From positions 1,302,001 to 1,366,000 of the forward strand of contig NZ_CP097218.1 in NCBI RefSeq assembly GCF_023373525.1: a DNA stretch of 64,000 nt, in the 5' to 3' direction. Source of the stretch: Brachybacterium kimchii. GTDB taxonomy: Bacteria; Actinomycetota; Actinomycetes; Actinomycetales; Dermabacteraceae. The translations under genes were made by a program, and so were the position numbers. Below are positions 1-10,407 of this stretch, piece after piece. The notes beneath the pieces were generated by a model. That model searched no databases and was not told the origin of the DNA. It saw only the letters and a list, made by a program, of their open reading frames with translations. Position 1 is the stretch's first letter. Every line of letters begins with the position of its first letter.

Positions 1-69
1 GACGAGCGCGACTCCGGGACGGGGGCCCTGACAGGGACTCCCATCCCGGTCCCGGAGGTGGTGTCGTAG
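1..69 (+). CDS. possible 3' end of an upstream gene (partial)
   Basis: Frame 1 is open from the first base to a TAG at 67-69 and would encode a 22-residue tail ending in PEVVS. It could be the C-terminus of a gene that starts before the window. There is nothing family-specific in it, and an open frame this short in such GC-rich DNA may be chance. Confidence 0.2.
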   Translation, partial: DERDSGTGALTGTPIPVPEVVS

Positions 70-106
70 ACGGGTCGAATGATCGAGAACCTGAGGAGTC
101 AAGCTC

Positions 107-1129
107 ATGCGCGCAGTCGTCATGCACGCCCCCGGAGACGTCCGCACCGATGAGGTCGCCAAGGCCGCCGTCGTCGAACCCACCGACGCGGTCATCCGCG
201 TCACCGCCGCCTGCATCTGCGGCTCCGACCTGTGGCCCTACCGCGGCATCGAGAACGTGGACCGGCCCTCCCCGATGGGCCACGAGTACATCGGCGTCGT
301 CGAGGAGATCGGGGACGAGGTGAAGGACATCGCGGTCGGCGACCTCGTCGTCGGCTCGTTCGTCGCCTCCGACAACACCTGCGAGATCTGCCAGGCGGGC
401 TTCCAGTCCCGCTGCGTCCACCAGGTCATGATGGGCGCGATCGGCACCCAGGCCGACTATGCCCGCATCCCGCTGGCCGACGGCACCCTGGTGAAGGTCC
501 CCGGCACACCGACGGCGGCCCAGACGAAGAGCCTGCTGGCCGCCTCCGACGTCCTCGGCACCGGCTGGTTCGCCGCCGTGGCCGCCGAGGCCGGCCCCGG
601 CAAGACCGTCGCCGTCGTCGGCGACGGAGCCGTCGGCCTCCTCGGCATCCTCGCTGCCAAGCGCCTCGGCGCGGAGCGGATCATCGCGATGTCCCGCCAC
701 ACCGACCGCCAGGACCTCGCCACGCAATTCGGCGCGACCGACATCGTCGAGGAGCGCGGCGAGGAGGGAATCGCCAGGATCAAGGAGCTCACGGGCGGCT
801 ACGGAGCGCACTCCACCATCGAGGCCGTCGGCACCCAGGAGTCCATGGCGCAGGCCATCGGCGCGACCCGCCCCGGCGGCCACGTCGGCTACGTCGGCGT
901 CTCCCACGGCGTCGAGCTCCAGGGACAGGACCTGTTCTTCGCCACCGTGAGCCTGCTCGGCGGCCCCGCTCCGGTGCGACGGTTCCTGCCCGAGCTGATC
1001 GACCTGATCATGACCGACCAGATCGACCCCGGCGTCGTCTTCGACCTCGAGCTGCCCATCGAACGGGCTGCCGAGGGCTACAAGGCGATGGACGAGCGCC
1101 GCGCCACCAAGGTTCTGCTCACTCTCTGA
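107..1129 (+). CDS. zinc-dependent alcohol dehydrogenase family protein
   Basis: A 340-residue medium-chain (MDR) dehydrogenase, expected to oxidise or reduce an alcohol/aldehyde with NAD(P). Catalytic-zinc ligands lie in CICGSD (Cys38) and GHE (His59, Glu60). The nucleotide-binding Rossmann motif GDGAVG is at 172-177. The structural-zinc lobe has Cys92, Cys95 and Cys103, but the position of the first ligand appears to be Asp89. Length is normal for the compact members of this family. The start is supported by GAGGAG at 93-98, eight bases before the ATG. It is the only plus-strand gene in the first 14 kb and converges on the exporter gene. The substrate cannot be told from sequence. Confidence 0.88.
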   Translation: MRAVVMHAPGDVRTDEVAKAAVVEPTDAVIRVTAACICGSDLWPYRGIENVDRPSPMGHEYIGVVEEIGDEVKDIAVGDLVVGSFVASDNTCEICQAGFQSRCVHQVMMGAIGTQADYARIPLADGTLVKVPGTPTAAQTKSLLAASDVLGTGWFAAVAAEAGPGKTVAVVGDGAVGLLGILAAKRLGAERIIAMSRHTDRQDLATQFGATDIVEERGEEGIARIKELTGGYGAHSTIEAVGTQESMAQAIGATRPGGHVGYVGVSHGVELQGQDLFFATVSLLGGPAPVRRFLPELIDLIMTDQIDPGVVFDLELPIERAAEGYKAMDERRATKVLLTL

Positions 1130-1213
1130 ACTGCTCGCGGATGTGTCCGGAACGGTGGCCTGGCCCGCCCTTTGATTTCCGCACGGAGTCGGGCCCGGAT
1201 CCGAACACAAAGT

Positions 1214-2461
1214 TCAGGTCGACGCAGTGCCGACGGCGGAGGACTCCTCCTCCTGTGGCAGCCGCGTCCTGCCGATCAGCATCAGGCACGACGCGCCAGC
1301 GAGGAGCACCGCTCCAGTGGTGACGAGCCCGAGCGGAAGAATGCTCAGGGAGCCGGCGAGGCCGACGAGCGGGGCTGCGACGCCGCCGAAGCCGAAGCGG
1401 ACGGTGCCGAGCACCGATCCCGCGGTACCGGCCATCTGCGGGTACTCGGCCAGGGCGAGGGTCGTGGCGGGCGGGCCGGAGACCAGCACGCCGAACGCCA
1501 GGAAGAACAGTGCAGCGATGACCACGCCGACAGGCACGTGGACGAGCCCGGCGACGAGGAGACCGAGCGCTCCCAGTCCGCCGACGACGATGCCGATCAC
1601 GAGGGCACCGACGACGCTCCAGCGCTCGGAGAGGCGTCCGCCGAGCCAGCCCGCGATCACCCCGCCGACGTTGTTGAGCGCGAAGCACGCCGCGTACCGC
1701 TGCGGGGAGAGCCCGTAGATGTCCTGCAGCACGAACGTGGAGCCCGCCAGGTAAGCGAACACGGCGGCGTACATGAAGCCCTGGTTCAGCACCGCGCCGA
1801 CGAACACCCGGTCGCCGAACAGCGTCCGGTAGTCCCGCGCCGTCTGGGCGAAGCCGCCGCTGGTGCGCCGCTCGACGGGCAACGTCTCGCGGAACATCAC
1901 GAGCACCGCGACCAGGATCAGCGCGCCGAGGACGGCCAGGAACACGAACAGCCCCCGCCAGTCGACGACCGAGGTGAGCAGGCCGCCAAGCATGGGGCCG
2001 ACGATCGCTGCCATCGACCCGGTCACCGCGAGGCGGCCGTAGAAGCGGATCAGCTCCTTGCCGTCGAAGACGTCGCGGCCTGCGGCCTGGGCGATGACGA
2101 TGCCCACTCCCCCGGCCAGACCCTGCACGAAACGCACCGCGATGAGGACCTCGACGCTCGGGCTGACGGCGCACAGGACCGACATGACGATGTAGGCGAT
2201 CACGCCGACGAGGAGGATCAGGCGGCGTCCGAATTGGTCGGAGATCGGTCCGGAGACGAGCTGCCCGGCGGCGAGGCCGATCAGGCAGGCCGTCACGGTC
2301 AGCTGGGCGATGGAGGTGTGCGCGCCGAGCTCGCGGGTGAGCGCGGGCAGCGCCGGGAGGTAGAGGTCCATCGAGATGGGCCCGAAGGTCGTCAGCAGGA
2401 GCAGCAACCAGGGCAGCAGGCGCGACGCCATGCAACTATGCGGAGTCGTGGTGGTGGTCAT
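1214..2461 (-). CDS. Bcr/CflA-type multidrug MFS transporter
   Basis: A 415-residue major facilitator of the DHA1 Bcr/CflA drug-resistance group, expected to export small toxic compounds by proton antiport. The first helix is followed by MDLYLPALPAL, a signature of this subfamily, and the loop between helices 2 and 3 carries the MFS motif A (SGPISDQFGRR, about residues 70-80). About twelve hydrophobic segments follow, with a longer central loop near residues 205-225. It is the last gene of a minus-strand chain, 15 bp after the lipoprotein gene, so it is probably co-transcribed with the lipoprotein and an aldo/keto reductase. A second Met at residue 11 is an alternative start. The drug specificity is unknown. 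Confidence 0.88.
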   Translation of the reverse strand: MTTTTTPHSCMASRLLPWLLLLLTTFGPISMDLYLPALPALTRELGAHTSIAQLTVTACLIGLAAGQLVSGPISDQFGRRLILLVGVIAYIVMSVLCAVSPSVEVLIAVRFVQGLAGGVGIVIAQAAGRDVFDGKELIRFYGRLAVTGSMAAIVGPMLGGLLTSVVDWRGLFVFLAVLGALILVAVLVMFRETLPVERRTSGGFAQTARDYRTLFGDRVFVGAVLNQGFMYAAVFAYLAGSTFVLQDIYGLSPQRYAACFALNNVGGVIAGWLGGRLSERWSVVGALVIGIVVGGLGALGLLVAGLVHVPVGVVIAALFFLAFGVLVSGPPATTLALAEYPQMAGTAGSVLGTVRFGFGGVAAPLVGLAGSLSILPLGLVTTGAVLLAGASCLMLIGRTRLPQEEESSAVGTAST

Positions 2462-2476
2462 GGGGACGTGTCTTTC

Positions 2477-3046
2477 TCAGTCCTGGATCTCGAAGGTGAC
2501 GTCCGCGCCGACGGGGATGCTGCGCAGCTGGTCGTCGGTGGCGTCGATCCGCCCGAGCGGGACCTTGCCGTCGAAGTAGCCGATGTGGCCGTAGTAGAGC
2601 GCGATCCACCCGCCGGGCTGGTACCAGCCGACCTCCGGGTGCTGCGGGTCGTCGCCCTTCGGCGCGTCCTCCATCGACAGGCCTTTCTCCAGGCGGAGGA
2701 CTTTCTCGTCGTAGCCGGGGTAGTCGTCGGACGTGACCGTGAGAGGGAGCTGTTCCAGCAGCGAGTCCGCCGTCGGGTTGTCGTAGAGAGTCATCGTGTA
2801 GTCGTGCCCGTCCACGGTCATCGAGACCCTGTGGCCCGAGAGCGTCCGCAACCCGTCCTGCGAGTCCGACGGGGCCGGGCTCGGGGCGGTGGAGCCGCCG
2901 TCGCCCGCCTGCGGGGAGCTCTGCGACGGGGTCGGGGCCGCCGTGCCCTGGTCCGCGCTCGACTCGCCGGAGCAGCCGGTCAGCGCGAGGGCGAGAGCGA
3001 CCGCGGAGGCCGCGAAGGCGGTAGTGGTCTTGGTGGCGTTGCGCAT
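2477..3046 (-). CDS. lipoprotein with cyclophilin-like fold domain
   Basis: A 189-residue secreted lipoprotein. Residues 1-24 form a signal peptide and LTGC places the lipidated cysteine at Cys25. A Ser/Pro/Gly-rich linker (about 26-70) leads to a domain of roughly 115 residues. Its pattern, VDGHDYTMTLYDN, then LPLTV, then GYFDGKVPLGRID, matches the small cyclophilin-like fold family found beside oxidoreductases in many bacteria. No prolyl isomerase activity should be assumed. It sits between an aldo/keto reductase (13 bp gap) and an exporter (15 bp gap) on the same strand, so an operon is likely. Its role at the cell surface is unknown. Confidence 0.8.
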   Translation of the reverse strand: MRNATKTTTAFAASAVALALALTGCSGESSADQGTAAPTPSQSSPQAGDGGSTAPSPAPSDSQDGLRTLSGHRVSMTVDGHDYTMTLYDNPTADSLLEQLPLTVTSDDYPGYDEKVLRLEKGLSMEDAPKGDDPQHPEVGWYQPGGWIALYYGHIGYFDGKVPLGRIDATDDQLRSIPVGADVTFEIQD

Positions 3047-3059
3047 GTCGTGTCCTCTC

Positions 3060-3872
3060 TCAGACGTGCTCGGGGTCCCAGCCGACGTACCGGCCGGTGT
3101 CCAGGGAGTCGATGGCCGCCATGTCGTCGGCGGAGAGCTGGAAGCCCGTCACGGCGAAGTTCTCGACGATGCGCGAGGCCGTGGCTGTCTTCGGGATCGC
3201 GATCCGGCCCTGCTGCAGGTGCCAGCGCAGGATCACCTGCGCCGGCGTCCGGCTGTACGTGTCGGCGATCCGCGCCACCGCCTCGTTCTTCGGTCCGGAG
3301 CCCATGCCCAGCGGCGAGTACGCCTCGGTGGCGATGCCGTGCTCGGCGGCGAACTGCTGAAGCCGGCGCTGCTGGTAGCCCGGGTGATACTCGACCTGGT
3401 TCACCGCGGGCACCGCACCGCCGAGGTCAACGAGTTCCTGCAGGTACTTCTCGGTGAAGTTCGAGACCCCGATCGAGCGGACCAGCCCGTCGGCCTGCGC
3501 CCGCTGCATCGCCTCCCAGGCATCGAAGCGGAGCCGGTGCCGGGGCACGGGCCAGTGGATCAGGTACAGGTCGACCTGCTCCAGGCCCAGCTCCTCGAGG
3601 CTCTCCTCGAGTGCCGCGCGCGCCCGGCCCATGTCGGACGTGTCGAGCTTCGTGGTGACGAACAGGTCCTCGCGCTGAATCCCGGAGCCACGGATCGCCT
3701 CGCCGACGCCGCGCTCGTTGCCGTAGGCGGCGGCGGTGTCGACGTGCCGATAGCCGGCCTCCAGCGCCGCGGCGACCGTCGGGACGGTGCGGCGGCCGGT
3801 GATCTGCCAGACACCGAAGCCGAGCTGCGGGATGCGGCTGCCGTCGCGGAGCTCCAGGGCGGGGATCGTCAC
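3060..3872 (-). CDS. aldo/keto reductase
   Basis: A 270-residue AKR-superfamily oxidoreductase that should reduce carbonyl compounds with NADPH. The tetrad is visible: Asp45 and Tyr50 in HVDTAAAYGNERGVG, Lys75 in TTKLD and His106 in LIHWP. The GVSN and IPKTA motifs follow further on. A longer reading from an ATG at 3926 is possible, but GTG at 3872 has GGAAGG eight bases upstream and gives the usual family N-terminus (TIPALELRDG), so the shorter form is preferred. The extra upstream bases instead contain a perfect stem-loop. It lies first of three closely spaced genes with the lipoprotein and exporter. Confidence 0.88.
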   Translation of the reverse strand: MTIPALELRDGSRIPQLGFGVWQITGRRTVPTVAAALEAGYRHVDTAAAYGNERGVGEAIRGSGIQREDLFVTTKLDTSDMGRARAALEESLEELGLEQVDLYLIHWPVPRHRLRFDAWEAMQRAQADGLVRSIGVSNFTEKYLQELVDLGGAVPAVNQVEYHPGYQQRRLQQFAAEHGIATEAYSPLGMGSGPKNEAVARIADTYSRTPAQVILRWHLQQGRIAIPKTATASRIVENFAVTGFQLSADDMAAIDSLDTGRYVGWDPEHV

Positions 3873-3892
3873 GACCAGGTCCTTCCATGCGG

Positions 3893-3924
3893 GATGCGGC
3901 GGCGCGTTCTCGCGCCGCCGCATC
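3893..3924 (-). other. perfect stem-loop between regulator and reductase
   Basis: A 14-bp perfect inverted repeat (arms 3893-3906 and 3911-3924) with a TTCT loop lies just upstream of the reductase start and downstream of the XRE regulator. No T-run follows on the minus strand. It may partly terminate transcription from the regulator or stabilise a processed mRNA end. Confidence 0.5.
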
Positions 3925-3985
3925 AAGCGTCTCCCGGACCCGCCCCGGGGTGAGAGGACCTGTCAGTCACCCCCGGCCAGCGGGA

Positions 3986-4840
3986 TCACTCCCCCTCGGC
4001 TCGGTCTCCCAGCTCCTGGCTGGCGGCCCAGGAGGCGAGCATCGTCAGCTTCTCCGCCGACGGGCTCCCGAGCTCGGCGGTGTAGGCGAGGATCTGCAGC
4101 CCCGGCTCCCCCGGCGCTTCGAGGTTGTCGAACTGCAGCTCCAGCTCGCCCACAACAGGGTGCCGATAGCCCTTGGTGCCGGTCCGGTGCTCGTGCACGT
4201 CGTTGTCGGCCCAGTCACGCCGGAACTGCGGACTGCGCGTGGACAGCTCGCCGATCAACGCAGTCAGCTCCTCGTTCAGCGGATCCCGGCCCACCTCCAA
4301 CCGCAGCGTCGCCGCCGTCATCGAGCACACCAGGAGCCAGTCCTGGTAGAACTCCGGCGCACGGGAGTCCAGGAACGTGAACCGGGCCATGTTCGGCCGC
4401 CCCGCCTCGTACAGCGGCGCGAACAGCGCCCGGCCCAGCACGTTGGACGCCACGATCTCCTGGGTCACGTCGTAGATCACCGCCGGGCCGGTGAACGAGT
4501 CCAGCATCCGCTGCAATGACTCCCGCACCCCCTTCGCCGGGGCCGGCCTCTCCCTGGACGGGACCGGCCGGGCGAGGGCGAACAGGTGCTCGCGCTCCAC
4601 GTCGCTCAGCCGCAGCGCCCGCGCGAGCGCGTTCAGCACGCTGTCCGACGCGCCCTGCAGGTTCCCCCGCTCCAGGCGCGTGTAGTAGTCCGCCGTCACG
4701 CCGGCCAGCTGCGCGACCTCCTCGCGGCGCAGACCCGGCACCCGGCGCTCGTCGCCCCAGTCGGGCAGCCCGGCCTGCTCGAGCGTCACGTTCGCCCGCC
4801 GCGAGGTCAGGAAGTCGCGGATCTCGTCCTTCGTGCTCAT
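3986..4840 (-). CDS. XRE-family helix-turn-helix regulator with MmyB-like ligand domain
   Basis: A 284-residue transcription factor. The N-terminal third has the HTH typical of this actinobacterial group: RRVPGLRREEVAQLAGV leading into YYTRLERG. From about residue 105 there is the PAS-like C-terminal domain of the MmyB type, with AVIYDVTQEIVASN and later YRHPVVGELELQFD. Such regulators usually control a neighbouring oxidoreductase or exporter and bind a small hydrophobic ligand. It sits between two aldo/keto reductase genes on the same strand (36 bp from the upstream one, 113 bp to the downstream one), so they are its likely targets. GAGAAT six bases before the ATG, or GGAG nine bases before, could serve initiation. 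Confidence 0.85.
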   Translation of the reverse strand: MSTKDEIRDFLTSRRANVTLEQAGLPDWGDERRVPGLRREEVAQLAGVTADYYTRLERGNLQGASDSVLNALARALRLSDVEREHLFALARPVPSRERPAPAKGVRESLQRMLDSFTGPAVIYDVTQEIVASNVLGRALFAPLYEAGRPNMARFTFLDSRAPEFYQDWLLVCSMTAATLRLEVGRDPLNEELTALIGELSTRSPQFRRDWADNDVHEHRTGTKGYRHPVVGELELQFDNLEAPGEPGLQILAYTAELGSPSAEKLTMLASWAASQELGDRAEGE

Positions 4841-4876
4841 GCGTCGATTCTCCCTGCCCAGCCCATCATGGACGGC

Positions 4877-5743
4877 TCAGTCCTTCTGCCAGTACACGGG
4901 GAACTCGCTGGACTCGCCGTAGTCGGTCACCTGCTCCACCGTCTTCAGCGCCTCCATGTCCTCGGCCGAGATCTCGAAGTCCACCTCAGCGTTGGAGCGC
5001 ATGTGCTCAGGATTCGCCGTCTTCGGCAGCGACACCGCCCCCAGCTGCAGCGTGTACCGGATGCACAGCTGCGGAACGGAGACACCGTACTTCTCGGCCG
5101 TCGCCACGACCGCGGGGTGCTCCAGGATCTCCCCGTGGCCCATCGGCGAGTACGCCTCGACGACGATGCCGTGCTCCCGGCAGAACGCGAGCGTCTCGAA
5201 CGGAGTGTTCCCGACGTGCGCAAGGACCTGGTTCACGGCCGGCTCCACGGTGCCGCGCTCGAGGATGTTCTCCATGTCCCGCGGCTCGAAGTTCGACACG
5301 CCGATCGAGCGGATCTGCCCGGCGGCACGGGCCTCCTCCAGCGCCCGCCACGCCTCGAGGTTGCCCTCGAAGAACCGGTCCTCGCCGTGGAACTGCGCCC
5401 ACGGCTGCGGGCTGTGGACGATCATCAGATCGATGTACTGGATGTCCAGCAGCTCCAGGGACTCCTGGATCGCCGCCTTCGCCTCCTCGTAGGTCTTGAA
5501 ATCGGCCTGCAGCTTCGTCGTCACGAACAGCTCCTCGCGCGGCACGTCGCAGGTCCGGACGCCCTCGCCGACGCCGCGCTCGTTGCCGTAGCCCTCCGCG
5601 GTGTCGATGTGTCGGTAGCCGAGCGATACCGCGTCGCGGACGGCCTGGGCGACGACGTCATCATCGATCATCCAGGTGCCGAGCCCCAGCGTCGGGATCT
5701 CGTGGCCGTCGTTCATCGTCAAGGTCTCGTCGAGGATCGTCAT
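4877..5743 (-). CDS. aldo/keto reductase
   Basis: A 288-residue AKR. The tetrad residues are Asp47 and Tyr52 (HIDTAEGYGNERGVG), Lys77 (TTKLQ) and His110 (IVHSPQPW). GVSNFEPRD and SLPKTANPEHM complete the family pattern. It resembles the second reductase at 3060-3872 but is clearly a separate lineage, because spacing and C-terminus (ending EFPVYWQKD) differ. The ATG has GAAGGGAAC upstream at a suitable distance. It appears to be the first gene of the chain that continues with the XRE regulator, reductase, lipoprotein and exporter, so the promoter should lie in the gene-poor stretch before it. Substrate unknown; a carbonyl-detoxifying role is an inference from the neighbours. Confidence 0.88.
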   Translation of the reverse strand: MTILDETLTMNDGHEIPTLGLGTWMIDDDVVAQAVRDAVSLGYRHIDTAEGYGNERGVGEGVRTCDVPREELFVTTKLQADFKTYEEAKAAIQESLELLDIQYIDLMIVHSPQPWAQFHGEDRFFEGNLEAWRALEEARAAGQIRSIGVSNFEPRDMENILERGTVEPAVNQVLAHVGNTPFETLAFCREHGIVVEAYSPMGHGEILEHPAVVATAEKYGVSVPQLCIRYTLQLGAVSLPKTANPEHMRSNAEVDFEISAEDMEALKTVEQVTDYGESSEFPVYWQKD

Positions 5744-6170
5744 GGTGTTCCCTTCATTCGGTGATCGTGGGCGCCTGTCACTGCCGGATGGCCGAAGAAG
5801 CCCTCATACAGTGCACCGCAATCGGGCCGACCACCGAGAGGGCCTGACAGATCCCCCCAGAGCCCGCACGGAGCGCGGACCCGTGTCTCTCGCCTCCCGT
5901 TCGGAGTTGCCGAGTCACCTCGAGATCGCCGAGCTCGAGCAGAACTCCGACAGACTCGAGCGTCGCCTGCTCCGACTCGTGGCGCTCTCCACGTATCCAC
6001 CACTCGCCTCGATCACAGGGGTCGCGGTCCCATGCCTCACCGCACGGCTGGCGCGCCGAGATCAGATGGCGCAACAGCGTGTGCGAGCAGGTGATCCCGC
6101 CGTTTTCCGCTGGCTGCTCTCGCACGGCCGAACGCACCGCAATGTCGTGATCCGTCGACACGCGGGAAGA
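5744..6170. other. gene-poor interval of 427 bp
   Basis: No reading frame here looks like a real gene. A 127-codon minus-strand frame (5778-6161) and an opposing plus-strand frame both have Cys/Arg/His-rich products without recognisable motifs or good initiation sites. The stretch must contain the promoter of the reductase operon and the 3' end of the phosphotransferase transcript. A decayed gene is possible but unproven. Confidence 0.5.
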
Positions 6171-7154
6171 TCACGCCGCCTCAGCAGGCAGCCCATAGCG
6201 CTCCGGGTCCCACAGGGCGAGCGAGCGCAGGTAGCCGCCCTGGACCGGGTCCGCCCAGGCGGCGTCGTCGTTGTCCGCGAGAACCCACGTGCCCTCCTCC
6301 CACCAGAGGTGATCGATCGCAGCAGGCCAGAGCTCCCGCTCGGCGGGGGTGAGAGAGACGTGCTCGGAGTACGCCGCGACGAAGGTCCGCCACTCGTACG
6401 GCGCCATCATGCGCGCGGGGCCGCCCGGGGACTCGTAGTGGAACAGGACGAGCGCCTCAGCGAGGTCGAAGAGGCGCGGCTCGACCCCGCCGTTGTCGGG
6501 ATCGATGAGCACGGGGCCGAGCGATGCGAAGACGAGGTTGGAGGCTTTGAAGTCCGAGCTCACTCCGCATCGCGGCAGCTCCTCGTCGCGTTCCTTCAGA
6601 AGCGGCCACGACCGTGACCACCATCGTTCGGCAAGGGTGGTGACGATGGCTCGGGCCTGGCGCGCGGCGTCAGGGGCGAGCTTCGCGTCGAACACCTCGC
6701 GCAGCCCCATGAGATCCTTGTCGACCTCTGCCCGACGGGTCCCGGGGTGCCCGTACTCCCCCAGCCCAGCGGTGGGTGCGTCGCTCGCGTGAAGCCTGCC
6801 CAGCAGATCGCCCGCACTGCGGATCTGTCCGGAACGACCCGCGTAGACCTCGCCCTCGATGTACGGGTAGACGACCCAGTGCTCCCCCGCGTGCTCGCGA
6901 GGCCCGCGGACCGGGCTGACGACGGGTATCCCGCGCGTCGCGAGGGCGCGCGTCCACCGAGCCATCGCCTCGGCACGGCGATCGGTGACCTTGACGACGA
7001 CGGACTCGCCGCCGTCCGTTCTCCCCCTGTGCACGCGGGCGAATCGCGTCAGGCTCACCGGCTCCAGTTCTGCGAGGTCGAAGAGCTCTCGGAGCGCCTC
7101 GGGCGAGCCTGCGGCATGCGCCCGGGCTCCTGCAGTGTCCGTCTCGTCGGCCAT
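6171..7154 (-). CDS. phosphotransferase-like (APH/choline kinase fold) protein
   Basis: A 327-residue protein of the aminoglycoside phosphotransferase-like fold. Lys55 in SVVVKVTDR fits the ATP-binding lysine, and VVYPYIEGEVY fits the hinge. The catalytic loop reads SSDFKASNLV (Asp201, Asn206), followed by LIDPDNG (Asp218) for metal binding. The usual HGD start of the catalytic loop is replaced by SSD. An in-frame start at 7235 would add 27 low-quality residues. The ATG at 7154 is preferred because CATGCT ends six bases before it, the leaderless pattern common in this window. The substrate is unknown, and resistance should not be assumed. It is isolated from neighbours by gaps on both sides. 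Confidence 0.65.
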   Translation of the reverse strand: MADETDTAGARAHAAGSPEALRELFDLAELEPVSLTRFARVHRGRTDGGESVVVKVTDRRAEAMARWTRALATRGIPVVSPVRGPREHAGEHWVVYPYIEGEVYAGRSGQIRSAGDLLGRLHASDAPTAGLGEYGHPGTRRAEVDKDLMGLREVFDAKLAPDAARQARAIVTTLAERWWSRSWPLLKERDEELPRCGVSSDFKASNLVFASLGPVLIDPDNGGVEPRLFDLAEALVLFHYESPGGPARMMAPYEWRTFVAAYSEHVSLTPAERELWPAAIDHLWWEEGTWVLADNDDAAWADPVQGGYLRSLALWDPERYGLPAEAA

Positions 7155-7160
7155 CGGCCC

Positions 7161-7166
7161 AGCATG
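7161..7166 (-). promoter_or_regulatory. candidate leaderless -10 for phosphotransferase gene
   Basis: CATGCT is followed by six bases and then the ATG at 7154. It supports the shorter protein start. Confidence 0.35.
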
Positions 7167-7232
7167 ACCGGACCTCCCCGGCCTCGCAACGGAGATCTCG
7201 GGCGAGGGCGGAACCCCGTCGCCCTCGGAATG

Positions 7233-7293
7233 CATGATGGCCAGAATCTATGACGTTCTGGGCATCAGAACGACATAGATCCTGGCCATCGTG
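7233..7293. repeat. long imperfect palindrome (about 24-bp arms)
   Basis: Arms 7236-7259 and 7267-7290 match at 22 of 24 positions around a 7-base loop (GGGCATC), with two further pairs just outside. It lies between the end of acn and the start of the phosphotransferase gene. There is no T-run, so it is not a textbook terminator. It could be a mobile-element remnant, a recombination target or a large RNA hairpin. Confidence 0.8.
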
Positions 7294-7306
7294 GCACCGA
7301 CGGTCC

Positions 7307-7335
7307 GACAGTTCGGCGGTCAGACAGTTCGGCGG
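7307..7335. repeat. short tandem direct repeat
   Basis: GACAGTTCGGCGG occurs at 7307-7319 and again at 7323-7335, a 16-base period, beside the long palindrome. Function unknown; the surrounding 7291-7441 holds no gene. Confidence 0.6.
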
Positions 7336-7441
7336 GCCGGCGACCCGGCCCGTCGGCGATCCGGCGGGCCGACGCACGAGACTGGCGCGGCGCCCGGGCT
7401 CGTCGCCCGGCACCGCGCCCGTCGGGTGCGACTGCGGCGGC

Positions 7442-10243
<2,802 letters not shown>

Positions 10244-10385
10244 GGAGCGCAACTCCTTCGATTGTGGGGCGTGGTGCCATCGTAATCCGCAGGGGCGTGC
10301 GTGATCCGACGGCTCGCAGTGCTCGTCCGGCCCCCGATCAGGGGGTGCGCGGCGGCCGACGCCGGCCGTCCGCCCGGACTTTATC

Positions 10386-10399
10386 TCTTGACGTCAAGA
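10386..10399. promoter_or_regulatory. perfect palindromic operator candidate upstream of acnA
   Basis: TCTTGACGTCAAGA is a perfect 14-base dyad in an AT-rich island, directly after the methyltransferase stop and 143 bp before the acnA GTG. The dyad shape suits a dimeric regulator of the MarR or TetR kind. It also embeds TTGACG, a possible -35, on both strands. The regulator is unknown. Confidence 0.6.
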
Positions 10400-10407
10400 T
10401 AAATATA

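Noticed and set aside
3873..3926. Longer N-terminus of the aldo/keto reductase from ATG 3926
   Set aside because: The extra codons form a perfect stem-loop, while GTG 3872 has a strong Shine-Dalgarno and gives the normal family N-terminus.
5778..6161. 127-codon minus-strand frame
   Set aside because: No ribosome-binding site, leaderless signal or recognisable motif; Cys/His/Arg-rich composition suggests non-coding sequence.
7155..7235. 27-residue N-terminal extension of the phosphotransferase
   Set aside because: The ATG at 7154 has a leaderless -10, and the extension overlaps the palindrome and lacks conservation-like features.
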